In this document: positions 1 through 9,023 of the stretch, piece by piece
Layout: every line of letters starts with the position of its first letter
Numbering within the stretch: the first letter of the stretch is position 1
Assembly (NCBI GenBank): GCA_003339415.1
Contig: PDHQ01000341.1
Coordinates: forward strand, 1 to 33,897
Direction of reading: 5' to 3'
DNA from: Ophiocordyceps camponoti-saundersi (nom. inval.)
Taxonomy: Eukaryota > Ascomycota > Sordariomycetes > Hypocreales > Ophiocordycipitaceae
Length of the DNA: 33,897 nt
The notes under the pieces: model-generated
Told to the model about the DNA's origin: nothing
Database searches by the model: none
The model's input: only the letters and a program-made list of their open reading frames with translations
Made by a program: the position numbers and the translations under genes

Positions 1-780
1 TTCTATATACTATTTCTAATCTAGCTTTTCGTTATCTTTAGGTTCTTCGTTATAATAAGGCTCCCCGACTTTTTCCGCTAATTTTCTAGCTTTTTTATAA
101 GCTTTTTTTTATACCTTTATAGTTTTTTTTTACCTTTTTTCTTTCCTTTTACTTATTTTCCTAAGAAAAGGAAAAGATCGAATAGCATATTATAATTTAA
201 TACGCGTAATTACTATCTATAAATAATAAATAGCTAAAAATAATTAGTATTTTTTAATTAAAATTTAGAAAGCTTTTTAGGTAGCTTATATTAAGGAATA
301 GAAATAGGTAGGGGTATTTTATATAAAATAAACTCTCCCTAAGTAATAATTAAAGTTATAAAATTTAAGTTAGATATCTTAAGAGAGTAAGGGTACTAGG
401 CTAAAAGCGGTTAGGTTTATTATATTCTTCTAGAAAAAAGCTTTTTAAAGATACCCTTTTTATCTTTATAGCTTATTTATAGAATATTATAAAATAGATT
501 AAAGTTATAATATATATAGGTAGTAATATATAACTATAAAGTTAAAGAAAAAAACTTAAAATTTTAAAAATTTTTCTAAATATAAGGAAAAAAAGTAAGG
601 GTACTTAGTAATTAGCTCGGAAAAGCGCCTTACGCTATATATCTAGTCGTAAACCTACTTTTCGTAGATATACCTTCCTTATATTTTTAGAATATTTTTT
701 AATAGTAAAGTTTAAAGGTCTACTTAAAACCTTATATTACTTATAAAGAGGGGTAAATATAAAGAGCTCTTTTCCGTTAA
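1..780. other. unassigned RIP-degraded sequence
   Basis: No repeat of the families below was found here. On + a frame starting at 612 is fairly open to about 760 and contains some CG-rich codons. It may be the beginning of the fossil coding stretch described from 1066. Otherwise I see only AT-rich sequence. Confidence 0.4.
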
Positions 781-1065
781 CTTAAAGAAAAAACTAAGGA
801 AAAGAGGGGAAAAAATAGGGAAAATTATATAAGATTTCTAATAGCTAAGGCTATAATATATTTTTTTCCTAAAATTTTAGCTATTTATTATCTATTTTAA
901 ATTAATTCTTAAAGGAAATAGAGATATATTTCTACTACTTACTAAAGTATATTTCGCGAAAGTAGCCGGCGCGGGGTAAAAAATACTTTATACCTTTAAG
1001 AATTTAAAAAAAAAGTATAGAGTAAGAAAAAATATAGTTTTAAAATAAAGAAAGTTTCTTTATAG

Positions 1066-1535
1066 CTAAAAAGCTATACTTATATTTTTCTAAAAGTTTA
1101 TTTCTTAGTTATTATAGTATTATTTAAATTAAAAGAGAAATTATATAATATAGCTACTTATTCTCTTTATATAATATATTTTATAAAAGCGGTATTAGTA
1201 ATAATAAAATATAAAAAAAGATATATAAATATATAGAGTCTTTTACGCTATAAGATATCTTTTTTATATAATTATAAGGCTACTATTAGGTTCTCTTTTA
1301 AATCTTTTATTTAAATAAGGGAAGTCTTTTAAGGAAAATAATAAAAATAAGAATAAATAAAGAAATATAATTTAAAATAAAAAATCTTATAAGAAAGTAT
1401 AGAAAATCTATTATTTTACGATATTTAGTTTATATTTTTAACGCTATTATTAAAGGAGTTTTTTTTAAAGAAATAAAAATTTTATCCGTATTCTAGTTTT
1501 CTATACGAAAAAAAAACTTAGTAATAAAAAAAAGG
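1066..1535 (+). pseudogene. fossil coding stretch, unknown protein
   Basis: From 1066 to 1311 one frame runs 82 codons with a single stop (TAG at 1234), which is remarkable in DNA where stops normally come every ten or so codons. From about 1308 the openness moves to the next frame and continues to about 1535 with only two stops. The visible translation is rich in Lys, Ile, Leu, Phe and Tyr. Tyr and Ile are inflated because RIP turns His and Cys codons into Tyr, and Thr and Met codons into Ile. The frame change near 1310 could be an old indel or an intron. No family motif was recognised, and I cannot tell whether this was a transposon gene or a host gene. There is no start codon. Confidence 0.4.
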
Positions 1536-2157
1536 TAAAAAACGAAAAATAATTTATAGCTAGGGCTATAGTAAACTTACTAAGCTAGAAAAAATATACT
1601 ATATAGAAGAAGCTCTTATATATCTTTTAAATATTTTAAATTATTTTTTTTCTTTTTATTAAGCTTAAAAACTAAATATTAGTATTTTAAGAGTCTAGTA
1701 TAAGGTAGTAAATAAAATATTTATTATTATTTTTTATAATTTATATAAAAATATTTAAAAAATAAAACGTTATAAAGTATAGCTATTTACGCTTACTAGC
1801 GTAAAAAAATCCTTAAATTATATTCTTCTTTCTACTTATAATAAATCTTAAAAATTAATAAGTTTTCTTATTAATATTTTTATAATAATTATAATTAAAT
1901 AGATAAAATTATAAAAAGACTAATTTATAATTAAGAAAGCCTTATTTACTCTTATAATAAAGAGAGATAATATTAAATAATTTTATTTATATTTTCTTTA
2001 CTAATATAGTAATATTATAATAATACCTTTTTTAAAAAAATATTATATCTATTATATTTTCTTAAAAAAGAATTAAAATAACTAAAATTTTAAAAAAATA
2101 TATTTAAAGAGCGCTTAAATTATAGTATTTACTTAAAATATAAAAAAAATAATTAAG

Positions 2158-2342
2158 GTTAGTAACTAATTTTTTTAGTTATTAGTTAGTTATAACTAAC
2201 TAATAACTAAAAGTTATAACTAAAGATTAGTTACTAAGGTAACTTTAGTTAGTTAGTAACTAATTTAGTTACTAAAAAACGTGACTTTAGTTAGTTAGTT
2301 ATAACTAACTAAAAAATAACTAAAAAAGTTACTAACTAATTT
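2158..2342. repeat. palindromic repeat block with 40-bp perfect palindrome
   Basis: The block is built from AGTTAGT / ACTAACT and GTAACTAA words. It contains a perfect 40-bp palindrome at 2173-2212 centred on GTTATAAC, and a second 22-bp palindrome with the same core (TTAGTTAGTTATAACTAACT plus AA) around 2289-2310. The outer ends also resemble each other in inverted orientation. It could be a foldback or MITE-like element, or an expanded palindromic minisatellite. It is nearly free of CpA and TpG, with one TG at 2282. It directly precedes the fossil reading frame at 2341. Confidence 0.75.
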
Positions 2343-2739
2343 TAAACCCTAAGTATAGTATAGAAAAAGATAGAAGCTATATCGAGTATAGTAAGAACTT
2401 TCTAAAAGAAAAGGTTTAGTTACTTATAAATATAAAAAATCGCTTAATTACTAAAATTTATAAGTTTATATAGTAAAATACTAAGAAGCGGAGGGTATCT
2501 AAATTAGTTATATTATAATTCTTATAAATAAATAAAATTATAGCTAATAAAGCTATAAAGCGCGGTATAAATAAAATAGTTACGCTTTTATATATTCTAA
2601 AAAAGGGTTTTAATCTTTATTAGAAGTAAGGGAGGTAAAGGTTTATAATTATATTAAAGTAAAGGAGGGGGCGGAAAAAGGGGCGGGGGGGGGGGCAAAG
2701 GAGGGTATAATAAAGGGGGAAAGGGTAGGAGGGGGAGGA
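2341..2739 (+). pseudogene. fossil coding stretch, basic/Gly-rich, unknown
   Basis: One frame (codons starting at 2341, 2344 and so on) can be followed from the end of the palindromic block to the TAA at about 2740. Its stops are compatible with RIP of Gln or Trp codons. The last 40 or so codons (from about 2614) have no stop and are rich in Val, Lys, Glu and Gly, ending in a Gly-rich run encoded by the G tract. No family was recognised. The next fossil (2742-4199) is in a different frame, so the two could be one gene separated by an indel or intron, or two genes. There is no surviving start codon. Confidence 0.4.
2664..2739 (+). other. G-rich tract with possible G-quadruplexes
   Basis: The + strand carries many G runs in 76 bases, including an 11-G run at 2685-2695 and further runs of three to five G around 2703, 2715, 2722 and 2731. 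Four or more adequately spaced G runs meet the usual sequence rule for a quadruplex. It stands out from the AT-rich surroundings. G on this strand survives because it is not preceded by T. Confidence 0.6.
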
Positions 2740-2741
2740 TA

Positions 2742-4199
2742 AGTTCCCTAAGCTTTACTATTACCCTATCCGCTATAAGATCTAAAAATAGCGCCGCTCC
2801 CGCCTTAGCCCTTTTTCGATACTAAGGTAAGCTTATTATTTATATTAAAGCGGAGTATAGCTTATAACTATATAGGGGCCGCGCGCGACCGCTTTTAGGA
2901 CTAAACTTTAATAAAGCTATTATTAGTTTAAGATTAGGTTAGCTAGGAGTAGTTCTAAAACTTATAAAATTAGTATATATAATTACTATATACTTAGTCT
3001 TAATATACCTTCGCGGTAAGGTAATTTTAAGATTATAAAGTATAGTTCCCCTTATATAAGATATAGTTTTTAATATTAGTCTTAGCGAGAGCTAAATATA
3101 TACTTTTCTTTTCTAAGTATATTATAGCTATATATATTTTATAATATAGCTATTTTTAATAGTATTTTATTATATACTTATATTAGTAATATTAATAATA
3201 TTATTAAGGTTATACTATATTATTATTAACTTCTATATAGGAGATTTTTATATTTATAACTAAGCTATTTTATATAAGTTTATTAGTATTTATTATATTA
3301 GTAATTCCTAAGATAATATAAGTATATATAGCTCCCTCGCTACGGGGCCGGAGTGCTTAAACTTAGGTAATATTAACCTTATTATACTTCTTAATTTACT
3401 ATAAGAGTATATCTTAGTCGCTATAAGCGGCCCTTACTTATACTCCTTTTACTATAATAGAGAAGGTTTTCTAGCTACGAACCGCCCCCTTACTAAAAAT
3501 AATAAGGATTTACTTAACTAAGCTTACTTATCTCTTATATTCCGGATAAAATATAACTATTATATCTCTATTAAGAAGTTATCTTATAGCTAATATAGCT
3601 TTATATTTTAAAACTATATTCGTAGCTTATATAATCTTTTATAAAGTTAGCTATAAGGTATTTATATTAATTATAATATTTTTTATAAATATAGTAACTT
3701 TTTTATTAAAATAACTAAGGATAAGTTTAATTACTATATTACTAATAATAGCTATAAAAGCTTATAATAGCTAAGTTAGATTAATATTAAGGCTAATAAT
3801 TTATAAGAGTACTTTTTATATAGCTTAAGTAACTATTTTCTTAATTAACTTAATAATCTTAAGCGAAAATTAGGTAATATTCTAATCTAAAAAGGTTACG
3901 AATTTCTTATAAAGTTTAGCTTTAAAAATTATTATAATATTCTAAGCGTCGGAGAACGCTATAATAAGCACTATTATAGCTAATTTATTATAAGCTTCTT
4001 TTATATCGCTATTATAAAAGTCCTATACTTACTCCGCTTCTCCTCTTATTTTAACGCTATTATTATATTATCTTTAGCCGGACTAGGGGTGCTATAGGGA
4101 CTATCCTAGTCCCCGCGCACCCCTATCTACGACTATAAGCGCGTTGCCTGCCCCTTAGGCCCCGGCCGAAGCCGCCGCGGGCGCTATTAACTCCTTCTC
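2742..4199 (+). pseudogene. long single-frame fossil ORF, unknown protein
   Basis: A single frame (codon starts divisible by 3) runs about 486 codons to a TAA near 4197 with roughly 27 internal stops. All of these could be CAA, CAG or TGG hit by RIP. Neighbouring frames are much more interrupted over most of its length. The frame never shifts, as expected if RIP (substitutions only) killed it. Ser/Ala/Pro-containing codons appear near 2780-2810. A mixed, protein-like composition continues to a GC-rich, Arg/Gly/Pro-rich end after 4080. In the middle, segments such as around 3480-3540 and 3940-4060 go 15-30 codons without a stop. I do not recognise a domain. It could be a transposon or a duplicated host gene, since RIP needs duplication. 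Confidence 0.5.
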
Positions 4200-4200
4200 G
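4080..4200. other. GC-rich islet with interlocking inverted repeats
   Basis: GGACTAGG (4080-4087) pairs with CCTAGTCC (4105-4112). AGGGGTGC (4085-4092) pairs with GCACCCCT (4117-4124). The two stems overlap, so only one can form fully at a time. The following 75 bases are unusually GC-rich for this window. Four of the rare surviving TG/CA sites lie here (about 4090, 4118, 4145 and 4149). The islet coincides with the end of the preceding fossil frame. Confidence 0.55.
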
Positions 4201-4265
4201 GTAATAAATATATAGTAAAGAGCGAAAGATTAAGTAATAGATCCTATCCTATTTTCGTAAAAGGT

Positions 4266-4519
4266 TATAAACTCTATATTAAACCTAGTTTATATATATT
4301 TTTATTACCGCGGAGTCCGCTTTAGGGGGAATATTAGCTTTTAAATTACTAGTTAATACTTAACTTATTAAATATATAAAATACTAGGTATAGGCGGGGT
4401 CTAACTTAAAGCTAAAGTAACGCTTAAAGGGAGGGTTTTACTCTAAGTTTTCTAGTTTTGCCTTTTCTTAAAATATATATAAGATAGTTTTAAGCTATAT
4501 AAGGTATCTTAGCGTATAA
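4266..4519 (-). repeat. R1 repeat copy A (short, inverted)
   Basis: The reverse complement matches the first 250 or so bases of the R1 family: the conserved end around TATATAGCTT, the AAAGTAAAACCCTCCCTTTA-like segment, and the segment running into the AAAGCGGA word. The family end lies next to ATT/TAA repeats at about 4516-4580. Its last part, AGCGTATAAATTATTATTAT, is duplicated in tandem (about 4510-4565). Homology stops at about 4266, so this copy lacks the distal 1.6 kb. Confidence 0.8.
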
Positions 4520-5169
4520 ATTATTATTATTATATAAGGTATATTAGCGTATAAATTATTATTATTATTATTATATTTATTTATTTTATTTTTTTTATTA
4601 ATTTTTAAAGCTATTAAGCTAGCTTAGTTTATAAAAACTTAATTATTACTTTAATAATTAATAAGTAATATTTTCCCTTAAAAATCTATTAAGTAACTAA
4701 TTATATTTAGGATTCTTTTATTAGCTTATTTTCAATCGCTAAAAAGAGATTATTACTTAATTATATAGCTTAAAAACTAGTTTAGCTAAATAACTTACTC
4801 GCTTTTACTAAGTACTCGCTTTTAATCTTATTATTAAAAAAGTCTTTTTTTACTAAAAACTTAGATCCGGCTATTTAAGTAAATACTAAATGCTAAAACC
4901 GCCTTTTTTATTAAAATAAGCGTAAATATTAGATTTTTTAATATTTATAAAAAAGGAAAGACTTTATATAGCTTATAAAGAAAAAAAAGCTAGCTTAAAC
5001 TTTAATTAAAAACAATTAAGAAACTAATAATATAAATAAAAGTATTTTAAAAAAGCGGCTTATTAGCTAAATATAATAAAACCCTTACTATATATAATAG
5101 GAAAAGATAACCTTACTAATACCTATAACTTTTATAAAATTAAAAAATAATAATAATAACTTAACTATA
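4520..5169. other. AT-rich spacer between two inverted R1 ends
   Basis: It contains TAA/ATT microsatellite tracts at both ends (4550-4590 and 5140-5195) and AT-rich sequence between. Together with copies A and B it could be the interior of a foldback-like unit, but I see no gene. Surviving CA/TG sites occur at about 4732, 4891 and 5012. Confidence 0.4.
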
Positions 5170-5505
5170 ATTATAATAATAATAATAATATTAATATGCT
5201 AGTATACTTTATATAGCTTAGAACTATCTTATATATATTTTAAAAGGGGGAAAAATTAAAAAACTTAAAGTAAAACCCTCCCCTTAAGCGTTACCCTAAC
5301 TTTAAGTTAGACCTTATCTATACCTAGCACTTAATATATTTAATAAGTTAAGTAATAACTAGTAATTAGAAAGCTAATATTTCCCTTAAAGCGGACTTTA
5401 CGGTAATAAGGGTACGTATAAATCAGGTTTAGTATAAAGTTTATATAGCTTACTTATCCTCTTAGCTATTATTATTACTATAAACTAAATCTCCGTAATT
5501 ATAAT
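5170..5505 (+). repeat. R1 repeat copy B (short)
   Basis: It starts with a TAA run, then CTAGTATACTTTATATAGCT and the conserved CCCTCCCCTTAAGCGTTACC segment. It matches other R1 copies until about 5505, after the TAAACTAAATCTCCG word. It is inverted relative to copy A. Like A, it keeps only the (TAA)n-proximal end of the family. Confidence 0.8.
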
Positions 5506-6660
5506 TATAAAGCTAAGCTTAGCTAGCTATATATATATAAAATAAAAAATCTTATTTTTTTAAAAAGAAGAACTTAAATATATTAATTATATATATAATA
5601 TAATTCCCCCTAGTATTTATTTACTTAAAAAGATTTTTTAGTAAAAAAAAAGCTTATACTTTTATTAATCCTTAACTTAGCTATAATATTATTTTAAAAT
5701 TTAAAAAGCTTTTAAACTTAGTAAAACCTCTTTCTTATAAAACGCTTATAAAATATTTACTTTTAAAAAAAACTATTAACTATTTACTTAAAATTAAGTT
5801 TATTAAGCTAAATATTAATTCTTACGCTATTTTTATTCTTTTTACGCTAAAGTTATATTTAATAGCTTAGCGTTTTTATATTAATTACCGATAAATAAAT
5901 AATTACTTAAAGAGTTAGATTTTACTTACTCCTTTTTTAAAAAGTATAATATTTAGCTATTAGGAGGTAAAATAGTTTTGAAAAATTAATATTATTTTAA
6001 TATTTTATTATCTTTATCTTAACCCTAACTTTAAGTATTTTATAACTTTTTATAAAAAGTTTAGTATATCTTATTAGCTTATTCCTTTATTTAGCTTAAA
6101 AATAAAGCTTATTTAATTTTAGAAATTTATTAATACTTAACTTTATAATTTTCTTAACTATTATATAAATATATATATTAATAAAATATTAATTTACTTA
6201 AATAGTAAAAAAAAGGAATATTAAAAGAAATATTAAAAAATAATTTAGCGCTTATATTAAGTAAATTTATAGAAAGATATTTAAAAATTAAAGTTTAATA
6301 TTATAAAAATTAATTATTATAAAGTAATATTATATATAAGCTAAAAAATAAATATAAACTTTTATAAAATATAAATAATTTAAAATTAAAAAATTAAAAA
6401 TTTTTAAAATTATAAAGCTATTTATTTATTTATAAGATTTTATAACTTTATTTAAATTTTCTATTATTATATTATTATTATTATTATTTATACGCTAAAA
6501 GCCTTTATAATATTTAAAGCTTTTATAATATATTAAGTAAGAAAAATCTTTTAAAATAAAATAAAACCTCCTAACTATAAAAAGAAAGGTTATTATACGC
6601 TTATATAAAAATATAGCGGTAGCTAATAATAATATAATATAATAAGCTTATTACTTAAGA
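5506..6660. other. unassigned AT-rich sequence
   Basis: Very AT-rich, with ATT microsatellite runs around 6468-6490. I see no fossil frame that stands out, no R1 or R2 homology and no RNA gene. Confidence 0.4.
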
Positions 6661-6740
6661 GTAATCTTAAATAATATAAGAAAAGTAAGGTAAGGAGGGG
6701 AGTACGGAGAAAAGGAAAGTTTATAAGGTATAAGGCGAAG

Positions 6741-6822
6741 AAGCGGGGCGGTATAGCGTAGCGCGGGGCGGTATAGCGCGGTGCGGGGCGGTACGAGGCG
6801 AGGTAGTATAGCGCGGGGCAGA
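6741..6822 (+). repeat. GC-rich minisatellite, ~20-bp unit
   Basis: Four imperfect units built around GCGGGGCGGTATAGCG occur in direct order. They are rich in CpG and nearly lack CpA/TpG. The one TG (6782) sits where the neighbouring units have CG, so it probably arose by CpG deamination. A purine-rich lead-in (6690-6740) precedes it. This is the most GC-rich repeat in the window. Confidence 0.7.
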
Positions 6823-6886
6823 GGAAGGAAAATCTAAAAAAGGGTAAAATAAAGTAGCGGGGTAGCTATTTTATTATCTATTAGTA

Positions 6887-7010
6887 ATTAAAAAAAGGGG
6901 TATATCTTTTTCTTTTTTACCTCTTTTTTTCTTTTTTCTTTTTTTTCTTTTTATTATTTTAAAAAAAAAGTATATTTTTAACCCCTTTTTTTAACTTTTC
7001 CCTTTCTTTT
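6887..7010. repeat. pyrimidine tract inside an imperfect inverted repeat
   Basis: Positions 6905-6952 are almost pure C/T (one A near 6919). The flanks form an imperfect hairpin: TTAAAAAAAGGGG near 6888-6903 against AACCCCTTTTTTTAA near 6980-6995. Such tracts can form triplex or hairpin structures. No coding role is seen. Confidence 0.5.
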
Positions 7011-7546
7011 AACTTTTATAATAAAATAATAATAATAATAATTATATAGCTATATATTAATAAAATAATAATATTATAATATTTAAAATTATTTATAAAA
7101 AGCTTTATAATTTTCCTTATATTATATATATAGCTTAACTAGCTAAATATAAGGTTTTATATTAAAAATAATAAAATAAGTAATATTTTATTATATAATT
7201 ATATATAAAGCTAATAAAATATATAAGCTTTTAATTAGCTTATTATTATAATTATATAAAAGCTTAATATAAATATTATAAAGTAAATAAAGCTAAAAGT
7301 AAAATTAAAAATAAAGTTAAAACTTAAATACTAATTAAATTATAAATTTATTTAGATAAATTACGTATAATAGCTATAAAGGTAGCTAAATATATTAATA
7401 GAGGAAAATAGCTAAGTAGCTTATAAGTAAATATAAAGTAAAATAAAGTAAGATAAAGTTTAAAGCTAGCTAATAATAAATAATAAAAGTAATTTTAAGC
7501 TAACTTACGCTATACTTAAGGGTAGAATAAAATATTAAAGCTTTAA

Positions 7547-8662
7547 CTTATAATAATAATAATATTAACTAAGGCTAGCGCTTTAGTAAAAGCGGCTATT
7601 TTAGCAGCCGCTTTATTTACCCCTTTTATAACTATAATTACTAATCCTTCTCTTTATAAATTATATATATTAATTTTATTATATTTTAAAATATTTACTA
7701 TAAATAATAAAATAATTATTAAAATAAATAAAATAAGGAGTAAAGCGGTAAAAAAGATAGCGGTAAAGATAATAGCGGTAATAATAATAATAATAACGAT
7801 AATAAAAATAAATACTCCCGCTAAATTATAAGCGGAGGTAATAGCGGTAATAAACTTAAGGCTAGAAGTAATAGTAAAGCCTAAGGTAATAGCGGAGTTA
7901 AAAATAGTAAGGGTAAAAAAGCTTATAATAATAATAATAATAGCTATAAAGTCCGCGATAATAATAGTAATAGTAATAATAGCGGCGGTAATAAAAGCTA
8001 TAATAACTATTAAGTAAGTAATTACTTAGCTATATAAAATTATATTATTAAAATTTATAATAAAAGTTTAATTTTACTTTAATAATATTAATAATATTTA
8101 AGCTTAGATATTATATAAAATTTATAAAATAAAGCGTAATATTAATTAGTAAATTATAAATAATATTAAAATAAATTAGTTAAAATATATATTAAGTAAT
8201 ATATTTAAGCTTAATTATATATTTAACTTAAACTTAGTAAAGCTATTATTAAAAGCGGAGCTAAAAGTAAATAAAAAAATAATAGCTTTATTACTTATTT
8301 TTATTATATTAATATTAAAAAGTAAGTTAAAATAGATAATAGTTAAGAAGGATAAGGAGGTAGGTAAAGCGGAAAAGGAAATAAGTAAAGCGGAGATAGC
8401 TAGTAAGGTAAAAAAAGTTAAAAGCGTAAAAATAGCTAAGAGTATAGTGAGGGAGGTAAGAGCGGGGGCGGAGAAGAAATTAGTAAAAGCGGAGGTAATA
8501 AAAGCTATAAAAAAGCTAAAGCTAAAGCTAAATTTTATCTAAATATTTAAATCCCCTTTTACGAAGTTTATATTAGCGGCGTTTAAATATATAATAAAAA
8601 GTAATAATAATAACTTAAAAAATAAGCTTATAAAAATTAAAAGCGTAATTAAGCGCGGAGGA
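7547..8662 (+). pseudogene. fossil ORF, Lys/Glu/Ala-rich protein, unknown
   Basis: One unshifted frame runs 372 codons (7547 to the TAA at 8663) with stops at 7829, 8015, 8027, 8069, 8099, 8105, 8147, 8150, 8177, 8333 and 8540, mostly clustered in 8015-8177. The first 94 codons have no stop. A hydrophobic and Ala-containing start (7547-7700) is followed by low-complexity GTA/ATA/GCG/AAA/AAG codons, which before RIP would read as Ala, Thr/Met, Ala and Lys. Positions 8336-8539 give 68 stop-free codons rich in Lys, Glu, Val and Ala. Around 7745-8014 a second frame is also fairly open because of TAA-type periodicity, but only this frame continues on both sides. No start codon or known domain is visible. 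Confidence 0.55.
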
Positions 8663-9023
8663 TAAGGTAAAAAGCGGAGGCGGAAAAAAAGTAAATAAGC
8701 TAAGTAAAGCTAAGTAAATTAAGGAGCGGAGTTAAGAGTAAGGTATAAGATAAATAAATAATAATAATTATATAGCGAAAATATTAAAAATTATCCCTTA
8801 TACTTAAATTTTATATTTAAGTATTTTAATATATTTAAGTATTATAAAATAATAAGAAAAAGTTAAATTAGCGAAGGCGTTATAAGTAAATAAATTATAA
8901 AATAAAAAAGCTTATAATAGCCTTATAGCTAAGAGCTTTATTAAAGTTTTTATAATTTTTAATTAAACTTATAGGAAATATTAATAAAAGTATCTTTTTA
9001 TAAATAATTAGTTTATAATATAA

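Noticed and set aside
7745..8014. Second open frame (Ser/Gly/Asn-rich reading) on +
   Set aside because: It is open only over the TAA/ATA-periodic stretch and collapses on both sides. The frame starting at 7547 continues through the region.
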